Positions 10,940-20,918 of a stretch of 64,000 nt of DNA are shown here, in pieces. The stretch spans positions 248,001 to 312,000 of the forward strand of contig JBAIAC010000216.1 of the NCBI GenBank assembly GCA_037349315.1. The letters are read 5' to 3'. The notes under the pieces were generated by a model that was given only the letters and a program-made list of their open reading frames with translations, searched no databases and was not told where the DNA came from. The stretch comes from Chelydra serpentina. Its lineage: Eukaryota; Chordata; Testudines; Chelydridae. The position numbers and the translations under genes are program-made. Each line of letters starts with the position of its first letter. Positions within the stretch are counted from its first letter, which is position 1.

Positions 10940-11398
10940 CTGCGAGTTTCTCCCTCCCATGGGCTACTACAGATAAGGCGGCGCAAAAAGAGAACCCGGG
11001 ACGACATGTTCTCGGAATTGATGATGTCCTGAAGGGAGGCGGCACAGTGGAGAGAGGACGTCTCACGGTCCGAGCGAGCAGCCAGGGAACAGGAGCAGAG
11101 GGCTGAAGCGCGCGAGGACAGGTGGCGGCAGGAAGATCAGCAGGCGACCCAAACAATGCTGGGACTAATGAGGGAGCAAACAGACACGCTCCGGCGCCTG
11201 GTGGATGTTCTCCAGGACAGGAGACAGGAGGAAAGAGCCCCTCTATATGTTCTGTCCAACCGCCCACCCCCGCCACCAAGTCCAGTGGTTTACTCATCCA
11301 AAGTCACTAGGACAAGAGGAGGCAGGGTCCGTGGAAATATTCACTCCACCCCTGCAGACTGCTCCAGTAGCAGAAGGCTCTCATTCCCCAAACCATAG
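10940..11398 (+). pseudogene. Harbinger copy 2 Myb-like protein, exon 2 (broken)
   Basis: Follows an acceptor with a pyrimidine tract, CCTCATCCCGCAG (ending 10939). It encodes the basic patch with KKRTRDDMFSEL and then a charged region ending in MLGLMREQTDTLRRLVDVLQ, a proline-rich tail and a stop at 11398. Compared with copy 1, the first 20 codons are shortened so that the frame after exon 1 does not join the MFSEL frame, and there is an in-frame TGA at 11030-11032. I conclude the Myb gene of this copy is inactive although exon 1 is open. Confidence 0.7.
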
Positions 11399-12136
11399 AT
11401 TGTTCCTTCCCATCCCTCCAGCCGCATCCCTCCAGCCACACCCCTCCACACCCCCTTTCCCAGGTTCCATGTTAAAGAACAGCTCTGTTTAATAAAACTT
11501 GTTTTTTGGTTCATTGATGTTTCCCTGAGTGTCTTGAACGGGACCGTTTGTGTTTCGGGTTATTTGTTAATGGGGTTCGTTAGTGCAGAGGACTGGAGCA
11601 CAACCCAGGGTACAGACAGGGTAACAGATCAACTGAAACGCACAGTAACACTTGCATGCAGTAAGCACACTTGTCATTCTGTGTGTGGGTTTTCAGGTTC
11701 TCTACGTGGGGTTGGTGGTTGGGTGATTCGCTGTCTGGTGGAGGAGGGTGGCCGCTGATCTTTAGCGGCTGGCAATAGCCTGCATGATAGAGCAATGCAC
11801 ACACACCTGTGATTAGGAGAGGTTAATGACTCCCTTTAAACAAGCAGTCCAGCACTTAGGACTGCTCTGGGAGCAGGAGCATGTCATTCCCCAAGCTTTG
11901 AAGCGTACTTTCCCACACTCCACCCGCTCCCCAACCGCGGTATGCGTCCACGGTTAAAACCGTAACCGAGAAACCAGTACCGGAGACGGCCCAAATAGAA
12001 AAATGTTTCCTTTATTGTTCCTTTAAAGCGTTGAGCGAAGGAGGGGGAAGGGGGTTGGTAATGGGAGAGGATGGGCAACGGAAACTCTGTAAAGAAACAG
12101 GGGAAGGTTCAGTATCTGTTTAAGGAAGTGTAACAG

Positions 12137-13426
12137 TCACTGGTTACCCTGCTCTGTCTGGAAGCGAGCTTTCAAAGCTTCCCGGATGCGCAGCGTGTCC
12201 CGCTGTGATCTTCTAATCGCCCTGGTGTCCGGCTGAGCGTAATCTGCTGCCAGGCGATTTGCCTCAACCTCCCAGCCCAGCATAAACGTCTCCCCCTTGA
12301 TCTCACAGAGATTGTGGAGCACACAGCACGCTGCAATCACAATGGGGATATTTTTAGGGCTGAGGTCGGAGCGAGTCAGTAAGCTTCGCCATCTGCCTTT
12401 GAGACAGCCAAAGGCACACTCCACCACCATTCTACACTTGCTCAGGCGGTAATTGAAGAGCTCCTTTTCACTGTCCAGGGCTCCCGTGTATGGCTTCATG
12501 AGCCATGGCATTAGCGAGTAGGCAGGGTCCCCTAGGATCACTGTTGGCATCTCCACATCCCCAACAGTGATTTTGCGGTCCGGGAAATAAACCCCCTGTT
12601 GCAGCCGTCTAAACAGACCAGAGTTTTTGAAGACTTGAGCATCATGAACCTTGCCTGGCCACCCCACATTGATGTTCGTAAAATGTCCTTTGTGGTCCAC
12701 TAATGCTTGCAGTACCATAGAAAAATGGCCCTTTCGGTTAATGTACTGGCTGCCCTGGTGCTCCGGTCCCAGGATAGGGATGTGTGTCCCATCTATGGCC
12801 CCACCGCAGTTTGGGAATCCCATCGCGGCGAAGCCATCTATGATCACCTGCACGTCTCCAAGGGTCACTACTTTGGGGAGCAGCAGGTCAACGATTGCAT
12901 GGGCTACCTGCATCACAGCAACCCCCACGGTAGACTTGCCCACTCCAAATTGGTTCGCTACTGACCGGTAGCTGTCAGGGGTTGCAAGCTTCCACAGGGC
13001 TATGGCCACTCGCTTCTGGATAGTGAGGGCAGCTCGCATCCGGGTGTCCTGGCGCTTCAGGGCAGGGGACAGCAACTCACAAAGTTCCAGGAAAGTGCCC
13101 TTACGCATCCGAAAGTTTCGCAGCCACTGGGATTCATCCCAGACCTGCAGCACTATGCGGTCCCACCAGTCAGTGCTTGTTTCCCTTGCCCAGAATTGCC
13201 ATTCCACAGGATCAACGTGACCCATTGCCACCATGATGTCTAGGGGCCGGGGTCCAGCGCTTTGCGAGAGGTCCATGCCCCTCTCAGAGTTCAAGTACTC
13301 CCGGAGCTTCCGTTGTCTCCTCTCCCGATTTCTCTGCATCTGAGTCTGGAAAAGGTGTGCTATAAGGCGCGAGGTGTTGGCTACGGACAGAACATCAGCA
13401 ATAATCGCGGAGGGCTCCATGCTCAC
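12137..13426 (-). CDS. Harbinger copy 2 transposase, HARBI1-like, intact frame
   Basis: Uninterrupted 429-codon frame for a PIF/Harbinger DDE transposase. The N-terminal part has a helix-turn-helix-like segment (SVANQFGVGKSTVG). Catalytic residues are visible: Asp about 212 in GGAIDGTHIPI, Asp about 300 in GDPAYSLMPWL, Glu about 336 in VECAFGCLKGRWR; spacing 88 and 36 is the same as in copy 5. The ATG at 13426 is the first in frame. Such transposases cut and paste the element with 3-bp duplications and need the Myb-like partner. No stop or frameshift is seen; whether it is active cannot be told from sequence alone. An upstream non-coding or short coding exon is possible. Confidence 0.92.
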   Translation of the reverse strand: MSMEPSAIIADVLSVANTSRLIAHLFQTQMQRNRERRQRKLREYLNSERGMDLSQSAGPRPLDIMVAMGHVDPVEWQFWARETSTDWWDRIVLQVWDESQWLRNFRMRKGTFLELCELLSPALKRQDTRMRAALTIQKRVAIALWKLATPDSYRSVANQFGVGKSTVGVAVMQVAHAIVDLLLPKVVTLGDVQVIIDGFAAMGFPNCGGAIDGTHIPILGPEHQGSQYINRKGHFSMVLQALVDHKGHFTNINVGWPGKVHDAQVFKNSGLFRRLQQGVYFPDRKITVGDVEMPTVILGDPAYSLMPWLMKPYTGALDSEKELFNYRLSKCRMVVECAFGCLKGRWRSLLTRSDLSPKNIPIVIAACCVLHNLCEIKGETFMLGWEVEANRLAADYAQPDTRAIRRSQRDTLRIREALKARFQTEQGNQ

Positions 13427-13853
13427 TGTCCTGTTGCGTCCGAGCTATCAGCCACAGGAAAAGGGCGCGAATTCATTGCCCACCGGCGCTTTCACGTAGG
13501 GAAGGCGGAAGTGTGGGTCGAGTGATGAAATGTACGTATAACGACCCTTGACACAATTTCGGTCCCACAAGGCACTGGGGGCTACACCCAGAATTCCAGT
13601 GGGCAGTGGGGACTGCGGGAACTGTGGGATAGCTACCCACAGTGCACCGCTTGCAATGTTGACGCTTGCCCCCTTACTGTGGACTCGGAAATTCGAATTA
13701 AGATCCCTGATGTGGATTCGAACAATCGACCTGGCAATATCGGGTTACCAAGTTCGATTTCACAAAAATCGAACTAGTCTCGTAGTGTAGACATACCCTT
13801 AGATGGGGCTACTATAAGGTGGGTGCGTAACTGGCTGGATAACCGTACTCAGA

Positions 13854-13982
13854 CTGTATAAATATCTGTCTACTGTATGTTTCATTCCATACATCCGATG
13901 AAATGGGTACTAACCCACGAAAGCTTATGCTGAAATAAATGTGTTAGTCTCTAAGGTGCTACAAGTTTTTCTTTCTTATTTT
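13854..13982 (+). mobile_element. Small retroposon-like insertion with 10-bp target duplication
   Basis: A 129-bp insertion in CR1 copy C flanked by CGTACTCAGA on both sides (13844-13853 and 13983-13992). It contains CACGAAAGCTTATGCTGAA, an AATAAA, GTTAGTCTCTAAGGTGC and a T/C-rich end. I know this segment as a common vertebrate interspersed repeat tail but cannot name the family with certainty. Confidence 0.75.
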
Positions 13983-15370
13983 CGTACTCAGAGAGTAGTT
14001 ATAAATGGTTCCCAATCCTGCTGGAAAGGTATAACGAGTGGGGTTCTGCAAGGGTCTGTTTTGGGGCCGGCTCTGTTCAATATCTTCATCAACGACTTGG
14101 ATATTGGCATAGAAAGTACGCTTATTAAGTTTGCAGATGATACCAAACTGGGAGGGATTGCAACTGCTTTGGAGGATAGCGTCATAATTCAAAATGATCT
14201 GGACAAATTGGAGAAATGGTCAGAGGTAAACAGGATGAAGTTTAATAAGGACAAATGCAAAGTGCTCCACTTAGGTAGGAACAATCCGTTTCACACATAC
14301 AGAATGGGAGGAGACTGTCTAGGAAGGAGTACGGCAGAAAGGGATCTAGGGGTTATAGTGGACCACAAGCTAAATATGAGTCAACAGTGTGATGCTGTTG
14401 CAAAAAAAGCAAACATGATTCTGGGCTGCATTAACAGGTGTGTGGTGAGCAAGACACGAGAAGTCATTCTTCCGCTCTACTCTGCGCTGGTTAGGCCTCA
14501 GCTGGAGTATTGTGTCCAGTTCTGGGCACCGCATTTCAAGAAAGATGTGGAGAAATTGGAGAGGGTCCAGAGAAGAGCAACAAGAATGATTAAGGATCTA
14601 GAGAACATGACCTATGAAGGAAGGCTGAAGGAATTGGGTTTGTTTAGTTTGGAAAAGAGAAGAGTGAGAGGGGACATGATAGCGGTCTTCAGGTATCCAA
14701 AAGGGTGTCATAAGGAGGAGGGAGAAAACTTGTTCATCTTAGCATCTGAGGATAGAACAAGAAGCAATGGGCTTAAACTGCAGCAATGGAGGTTTAGGTT
14801 GGACATTAGGAAAAAGTTCCTAACTGTCAGGGTGGTTAAACACTGGAATAAACTGCCCAGGGCAGTTGTGGAATCTCCATCTCTGGAGATATTTAAGAGT
14901 AGGTTAGATAAATGTCTATCTGGGATGGTCTAGACAGTAATTGGTCCTGCCATGAGGGCAGGGGGCTGGACTTGATGACCTCTCGAGGTCCCTTCCAGCC
15001 CTAGAATCTATGAATCTATGAATCTATTAACAAGATCCTTGCTAGCTGACCGCGAACCGCTCAGCATGAATGGTCCTCCTCCCCGCCCCCACCTCATGGC
15101 TGGTCTCGGGGAAGATCCCTGCTAGCTGACCGCGAACTGCTCAGCATGAACGTTCCCCCTCCGCGCATCCACCGCATGGCTGGAAACTGCTGGGGAGATT
15201 TTTTTAAAGGAACAGGCAAACAGTCCCCATAATAAAATTCACCTAATTCCAACCAGGTCACCATCACTGATATCACTCATAGAATCATAGAATCATAGAA
15301 TCTCAGGGTTGGAAGGGACCTCAGGAGGTCATCTAGTCCAACCCCCTGCTCAAAGCAGGACCAACCCCAA

Positions 15371-16015
15371 CTAGATCATCCCAGCCAGGGCTTTGTCAAG
15401 CCTGACCTTAAAAACCTCCAAGGAAGGAGACTCCACCACCTCCCTAGGTAACCCATTCCAATGCTTCACCACCCTACTAGTGAAAAAGTTTTTCCTAATA
15501 TCCAACCTAAACCTCCCCCTCTGCAACTTGAGACCATTACTCCTTGTTCTGTCATCTTCTACCACTGAGAACAGTCTAGATCTATCCTCTTTGGAACCCC
15601 CTTTTAGGTAGTTGAAAGCAGCTATCAAATCCCCCCCCACTCTTCTCTTCTGCAGGCTAAACAATCTCAGTTCCCTCAGCCTCTCCTCATAAGTCATGTG
15701 CTCCAGCCCCCTAATCATTTTTGTTGCCCTCCGTTGGACTCTTTCCAATTTATCCACATCCTTCTTGTAGTGTGGGGCCCAAAACTGGACACAGTACTCC
15801 AAATGAGGCCTCACCAGTGCCGAATAGAGGGGAATAATCACGTCCCTCGATCTGCTGGAAATGCCCCTACATATACAGCCCAAAATGCCGTTAGCCTTCT
15901 TGGCAACAAGGGCACACTGTTGACTCATATTCAGCTTTTCGTCCACTGTAACCCCTAGGTCCTTTTCTGCAGAACTGCTGCCCAGCCATTCGGTCCCTAG
16001 TCTGTAGCAGTGCAT
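15371..16015 (-). CDS. CR1 copy D ORF2, C-terminal piece
   Basis: About 215 codons reading [54 protein letters not shown] and the terminal block to LAGMI and a stop. This is the thumb and C-terminal part of the CR1 reverse transcriptase. It was one reading frame with 17071-19269 before copy E inserted. No stop or frame break within the piece, in keeping with a recent insertion. Confidence 0.85.
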   Translation of the reverse strand: MHCYRLGTEWLGSSSAEKDLGVTVDEKLNMSQQCALVAKKANGILGCICRGISSRSRDVIIPLYSALVRPHLEYCVQFWAPHYKKDVDKLERVQRRATKMIRGLEHMTYEERLRELRLFSLQKRRVGGDLIAAFNYLKGGSKEDRSRLFSVVEDDRTRSNGLKLQRGRFRLDIRKNFFTSRVVKHWNGLPREVVESPSLEVFKVRLDKALAGMI

Positions 16016-16020
16016 GGGAT

Positions 16021-17070
16021 GGTCGTGCTCAACGGGTAGTGATCAATGGCTCCATGTCTAGTTGGCAGCCGGTATCAAGTGGAGTGCCCCAAGGGTCGGT
16101 GCTGGGGCCGGTTTTGTTCAATATCTTCATCAACGACCTGGAGGATGGTGTGGACTGCACCCTTAGCAAGTTTGCAGATGACACTAAACTGGGAGGAGTG
16201 GTTGATACGCTGGAGGGTAGGGATAGGATACAGAGGGACCTAGACAAATTAGAGGATTGGGCCAAAAGAAATCTGATGAGGTTCAACAAGGACAAGTGCA
16301 GAGTCCTGCACTTAGGACGGAAGAATCCCATGCACTGCTACAGACTAGGGACCGAATGGCTGGGCAGCAGTTCTGCATAAAAGGACCTAGGGGTTACAGT
16401 GGACGAAAAGCTGAATATGAGTCAACAGTGTGCCCTTGTTGCCAAGAAGGCTAACGGCATTTTGGGCTGTATAAGTAGGGGCATTTCCAGCAGATCGAGG
16501 GACGTGATTATTCCCCTCTATTCGGCACTGGTGAGGCCTCATTTGGAGTACTGTGTCCAGTTTTGGGCCCCACACTACAAGAAGGATGTGGATAAATTGG
16601 AAAGAGTCCAACGGAGGGCAACAAAAATGATTAGGGGGCTGGAGCACATGACTTATGAGGAGAGGCTGAGGGAACTGAGATTGTTTAGCCTGCAGAAGAG
16701 AAGAGTGGGGGGGGATTTGATAGCTGCTTTCAACTACCTAAAAGGGGGTTCCAAAGAGGATGGATCTAGACTGTTCTCAGTGGTAGAAGATGACAGAACA
16801 AGGAGTAATGGTCTCAAGTTGCAGAGGGGGAGGTTTAGGTTGGATATTAGGAAAAACTTTTTCACTAGTAGGGTGGTGAAGCACTGGAATGGGTTACCTA
16901 GGGAGGTGGTGGAATCTCCTTCCTTAGAGGTTTTTAAGGTCAGGCTTGACAAAGCCCTGGCTGGGATGATCTAGTTGGGGTTGGTCCTGCTTTGAGCAGG
17001 GGGTTGGACTAGATGACCTCCTGAGGTCCCTTCCAACCCTGAGATTCTATGATTCTATGATTCTATGATT
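16021..17070 (+). mobile_element. CR1 LINE copy E, inserted in copy D in opposite orientation
   Basis: 5'-truncated CR1, + strand, from the codons for [20 protein letters not shown] through FADDTKLGG to the 3' GATTCTATGATTCTATGATT. One stop (TAA at 16378-16380, in the SSSA region) breaks the frame; the rest (16399-16974) is open. Being the reverse complement of the surrounding copy D, it forms a large inverted repeat with it. Confidence 0.92.
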
Positions 17071-19269
17071 CTTCCGTCCTAAGTGCAGGACTCTGCACTT
17101 GTCCTTGTTGAACCTCATCAGATTTCTTTTGGCCCAATCCTCTAATTTGTCTAGGTCCCTCTGTATCCTATCCCTACCCTCCAGCGTATCAACCACTCCT
17201 CCCAGTTTAGTGTCATCTGCAAACTTGCTAAGGGTGCAGTCCACACCATCCTCCAGGTCGTTGATGAAGATATTGAACAAAACCGGCCCCAGCACCGACC
17301 CTTGGGGCACTCCACTTGATACCGGCTGCCAACTAGACATGGAGCCATTGATCACTACCCGTTGAGCACGACCATCCAGCCAGTTTTCTATCCACCTTAC
17401 CGTCCATTCATCCAGCCCATACTTCTTTAACTTGCTGGCAAGAACGCTGTGCGAGACTGTATCAAAAGCTTTGCTAAAGTCAAGAAATAGCACATCCACT
17501 GCTTTCCCCTCATCCACAGAGCCAGTTATCTCATCATAGAAGGCAATTAGGTTAGTCAGGCATGACTTGCCCTTGGTGAATCCATGCTGACTGATTCTGA
17601 TCACTTTCCCCTCCTTTAAGTGGTTCAAAATTGATTCCTTGAGGACCTGTTCCATGATTTTTCCAGGGATTGAGGTGAGACTGACTGGCCTGTAGTTCCC
17701 CGGATCTTCCTTCTTCCCTTTTTTAAAAAGGGGCACTACATTCGCTTTTTTCCAGTCATCCGGGACCTCCCCCGATTGCCATGATTTGTCAAAGATAATG
17801 GCCAATGGCTCTGCAATCACATCGGCCAACTCCTTTAGCACCCTCGGATGCAGTGCATCCGGCCCCATGGACTTGTGTTCGTCCAGCTTTTCTAAATAGT
17901 CCCGAACTACTTCTTTCTCCACAGAGGGCTGGTCACCTCCTCCCCATACCGTGCTGCGGAGTGCAGCCATCTGGGAGCTGCCCTTGTCTGTGAAGACAGA
18001 GGCAAAAAAAGCATTGAGTACACTAGCTTTCTCCACATCCTCTGTCACAAGGTTCCCTCCCTCATTCAGCAAGGGGCCCACACGTTCCTTGACTTTCTTC
18101 TTGTTGCTAACATACCTGAAGAAACCCTTCTTGTTACTCCTAACATCTCCAGCTAGCTGCAACTCCAAGTGTGATTTGGCCTTCCTAATTTCACTCCTGC
18201 ATGCCTGAACAATATTTTTATACTCCTCCCTGGTCATTTGTCCAATCTTCCACTTCTTGTAAGCTGCTTTTTTGTGTTTAAGACGAGCAAGGATTTCACT
18301 GTTAAGCCAAGCTGGTCGCCTGCCATATTTACTTTTCTTTCTACACATCGGGATGGTTTGTTCCTGCAACCTCAATAAGGTTTCTTTAAAATACAGCCAG
18401 CTTTCCTCGACTCCTTTCCCCCTCATGTTATTCTCCCAGGGGACCTTGCCCATCAGTTCCCTGAGGGAGTCAAAGTCTGCTTTTCTGAAGTCCAGGCTCT
18501 GTATTCTACTGTTCTCCTTTCTTCCTTGTGTCAGGATCCTGAACTCGACCATCTCATGGTCACTGCCTCCCAGGTTCCCATCCACTATTGCTTCCTCTAC
18601 TATTTCTTCCCTGTTTGTGAGCAGCAGGTCAAGAAGAGCTTTTCTCCTAGTTGGTTCCTCCAGCACTTGCACCAGGAAATTGTCCCCTACACTTTCCAAA
18701 AACTTCCTGGATTGTCTGTGGACCGCTGTATTGCTCTCCCAGCAGATGTCGGGGTGATTAAAGTCACCCATGAGAACCAGGGCCTGTGATCTAGTAACTT
18801 CTGTTAGTTGCTGGAAGAAAGCCTCGTCCACCTCATCCCCCTGGTCTGGTGGTCTGTAGCAAACTCCCACCACGACATTACCCTTGTTGCTCACACTTCT
18901 CAATTTAATCCAGAGACTCTCAGGTTTTTCTGCAGTTTCATACTGGAGCTCTGAGCAGTCATACTGCTCTCTTACATACAACGCAACTCCCCCACCTTTT
19001 CTGCCCTGCCTATCCTTCCTGAACAGTTTATATCCATCCATGACAGTACTCCAATCGTGTGAGTTATCCCACCAAGTCTCTGTTATTCCAATTACGTCAT
19101 AATTCCTTGACTGTGCCAGGACTTCCAGTTCTCCCTGCTTGTTCCCCAGGCTTCTTGCATTTGTGTATAGGCATTTAAGATAACTCACCGATTGTCCTGC
19201 TGTCCCAGTATGGGGCAGGAGCCCTCCCCTCTTGCACTCACCTACTTGTGCTTCCTCCCGGTATCCCAC
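17071..19269 (-). CDS. CR1 copy D ORF2: AP endonuclease and reverse transcriptase
   Basis: Open frame of more than 730 codons starting at the ATG at 19269. The N-terminal 230 residues are an apurinic-like endonuclease: [63 protein letters not shown] and [10 protein letters not shown]. Then follow RT blocks ([65 protein letters not shown]). CR1 ORF2 makes the first-strand nick and reverse transcribes its RNA at the target. The frame runs into copy E at about 17070. No stop is seen, which suggests CR1 activity not long ago in this lineage. Confidence 0.92.
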
Positions 19270-19313
19270 TTCCCCACTTACCTCGGGGCTTTGGTCTCCT
19301 TCCCCCAGTGAAC

Positions 19314-19580
19314 CTAGTTTAAAGCCCTCCTCACTAGGTTGGCCAGCCTGCTTCCAAAGATGCTCTTCCCTCTCTTCGTCAGGTGGAGCCCGTCTCTGCC
19401 TAGCACTCCTTCTTCTTGGAACACCATCCCATGGTCAAAGAATCCAAACCCTTCTCTCCGACACCATCTGCGTAGCCATTCGTTGACTTCCACGATTCGA
19501 CGGTCTCTACCCCGGCCTTTTCCTGCCACAGGGAGAATGGACGAGAACACCACTTGCGCCTCAAATGCCTTTATCCTTCT
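19314..19580 (-). pseudogene. CR1 copy D ORF1, C-terminal piece
   Basis: About 88 codons: [51 protein letters not shown] and RRALN with a stop at 19314. The D-G-L-H motif corresponds to block V of SGNH-type esterase domains known in CR1 ORF1. The 5' part is missing at the truncation point, 19580. The ORF1 stop lies about 45 bases before the ORF2 ATG at 19269. Confidence 0.8.
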
Positions 19581-19969
19581 CTGATGAGGATTATGCAGAC
19601 AGAGAAAGACCGTATGCTGCATGAATGCCAGCAAACACCGGGGCCATATGCTGCCATGCTTTGTCAGGCAATGATACCGGAGTACCTGCTACTGGCCTGG
19701 CGCGGTAAAGTTTCCTACCATGGAGGATGCAATAAGGCTGCTCTCCCCAGAAACCTTCTGCAAAGGCTTTCACAGTACCTCCAGGAGAGCTTCATGGAGA
19801 TGTCCCAGGAGGATTTCTCCTCTATCCCCACACATGTTAACAGACTTTTCCAGTAGCTGCACTGGCCACGAATGCAGCTAAAGTGCCCAGGTCAAATTAA
19901 TCATTAAAAAAACAAATGCTAAAATACCATGTCTATTCTATTCAAAACATATGTTTTGAACACTCACCT

Positions 19970-20530
19970 ACTGATCCTTCTCCTGAATCACGGTCCGGAT
20001 TACCGCCTTGGGAGGGTTGGTACGGGATCTCCGTCAGGGTAATGAAGAGATCCTGGCTGTCGGGGAAATCAGTGTTGAAAGCGCTGTCGACTGCCTCGTC
20101 CTCCTCATCTCCTTCATCATCTTCCCCGTCCGCGAAAACCTCTGAGGAAGCGACTGTTGATAATACCCCATCGTCGGAGTCCACGGACAGGGGTGGGGTA
20201 GTGGTTGCAGCCCCCCCTAGGATGGCATGCAGCGCAGCATAGAAGCGGCATGTCTGGGGATCTGACCGGAGCGCCCGTTGGACTCTTCGGTCTTCTGGTA
20301 CGCTTGATTTTCACGCAGCACTGCGTTGCATCCCGGCTGTATCCTCTGTCCGTCATGGCCTTGGAGATCTTCTCGTAGATCTTCGCATTCCGTCTTTTAG
20401 ATCACAGCTGTGAAAGCACGGACTCATCTCCCCATACAGCGATCAGATCCAACGCTTCCCGATCAGTGCATGCTGGAGCTCTCTTTCTATTCTGGGATTG
20501 CATGGTCACCTCTGCTGGAGAGCTCTGCAT
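19970..20530 (-). pseudogene. Harbinger copy 1 Myb-like protein, exon 1 (broken)
   Basis: Antisense, from the ATG at 20530. It reads QNRKRAPACTDREALDLIAV and GDESVLSQL, then a TGA (from a CpG-containing Arg codon in copy 2), then RNAKIYEKISKAMTDRGYS and a frameshift near 20310; the acidic linker DGEDDEGDEEDEAVDSAF is still readable. The donor TAG/GTGAGT lies at about 19970. A relic of the Myb/SANT-like gene. Confidence 0.75.
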
Positions 20531-20918
20531 CGTTACCAGTGCTGCTGAGCTCGCCACGATGTCCAAACAGGAAATGAAATTCAAACTGGCCAAACAGGAA
20601 AAGGAATTCAAATGTTCCCGGGTCTTTTCCTGTGTGGCTGGGCAGAGCATCCGAGCTCGGACTGCTGTCCAGTGTCCACAGAGTGGTGCACTGTGGGATA
20701 GCTCCCGGAGCTATTAGTATCGAATTCCGTCCACAGTAACCGTAATTCTACATGGCCATGTCAATTTTAGCGCTACTCCTCTCATCGGGGAGGAGTACAG
20801 AAATCGATTTAAAGAGCCCTTTATGTTGAAATAAATAGCTTCGTTGTGTGGACGGGTGCAGGGTTAATTCGATTTAACGCTGCTAAATTCGACATAAACT
20901 CCTAGTGTAGACCAGGCC

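Larger units (their letters stand above)
8559..13798 (-). mobile_element. PIF/Harbinger copy 2, complete, TTA target duplication
   Basis: Complete 5,240-bp element. Left end GGCCAGGTCTACACTAGG, right end (reverse complement) GGGTATGTCTACACTACG, flanked by TTA at 8556-8558 and 13799-13801; 3-bp TTA/TAA duplications are diagnostic for PIF/Harbinger. It carries a transposase (-), a Myb/SANT-like gene (+, two exons), and a third small exon (-) inside the Myb intron. It splits CR1 copy C between the codons for the conserved LVNKLG...DGAT region. Confidence 0.95.
7843..15018 (+). mobile_element. CR1 LINE copy C, older subfamily, split three times
   Basis: A 5'-truncated CR1 whose own parts are 7843-8198, 8388-8558, 13802-13853 and 13983-15018. 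The first part encodes RT fingers ([54 protein letters not shown]), the last the palm (FADDTKLGG) and the C-terminal block to a stop at 14933. The 3' end is ATCTATGAATCTATGAATC, different from the young copies. It is inserted in the 80-bp array of Harbinger copy 1 and itself holds SINE c, Harbinger copy 2 and a small retroposon. Confidence 0.9.
7322..15190. repeat. 80-bp minisatellite in Harbinger copy 1, split by CR1 copy C
   Basis: Tandem units with an exact 80-bp period: the block GGTCCTCCTCCCC recurs at 7402, 7482, 7562, 7642, 7722 and 7802, and after the CR1 insertion at 15072 and 15152. About nine units in total. Read on the minus strand each unit holds CATGCTGAGCGGTTCGCGG, a core shared with the minisatellite of Harbinger copy 2. 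Some units contain CCACGTGG. The array lies between Myb exon 2 and the third small exon. Confidence 0.9.
15279..19580 (-). mobile_element. CR1 LINE copy D, nearly complete, split by CR1 copy E
   Basis: Long young CR1 on the minus strand: 3' microsatellite at 15279, ORF2 in two open pieces (15371-16015 and 17071-19269), and the end of ORF1 at 19314-19580. Removing copy E (16021-17070) restores a continuous CR1 around the bases encoding [10 protein letters not shown]. It is 5'-truncated within ORF1, where the third exon of Harbinger copy 1 resumes. Confidence 0.92.
15257..19856 (+). pseudogene. Third small Harbinger exon (copy 1), split by CR1 copy D
   Basis: Starts after an acceptor-like AACCAG at 15251-15256. 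The first 22 bases (15257-15278) encode VTITDIT, then CR1 copy D is inserted, and the frame resumes at 19581 with LMRIMQTEKDRML, PGPYAAMLCQAMIPEYL, GKVSYHGGCNKAALP and VNRLFQ before a stop at 19854-19856. Apart from the insertion the frame is open and closely matches copies 2 and 4. It is on the transposase strand, in the intron of the Myb-like gene. Confidence 0.75.
6126..20918 (+). mobile_element. PIF/Harbinger copy 1, host of a large nest
   Basis: Old Harbinger element oriented with transposase on +. Its own sequence is in three pieces: 6126-7842, 15019-15278 and 19581-20918. The pieces hold the transposase C-terminus, Myb-like exon 2 (-), an 80-bp minisatellite, the third small exon (+) and Myb-like exon 1 (-), the same order as in copies 2 and 5. 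The right terminal repeat ends AGTGTAGACCAGGCC at 20918. The left end is lost at the junction with CR1 copy B. CR1 copies C and D are inserted in it. Confidence 0.85.

Noticed and set aside
12651..12971. Open frames opposite to the transposase
   Set aside because: Shadow of the highly constrained transposase frame.
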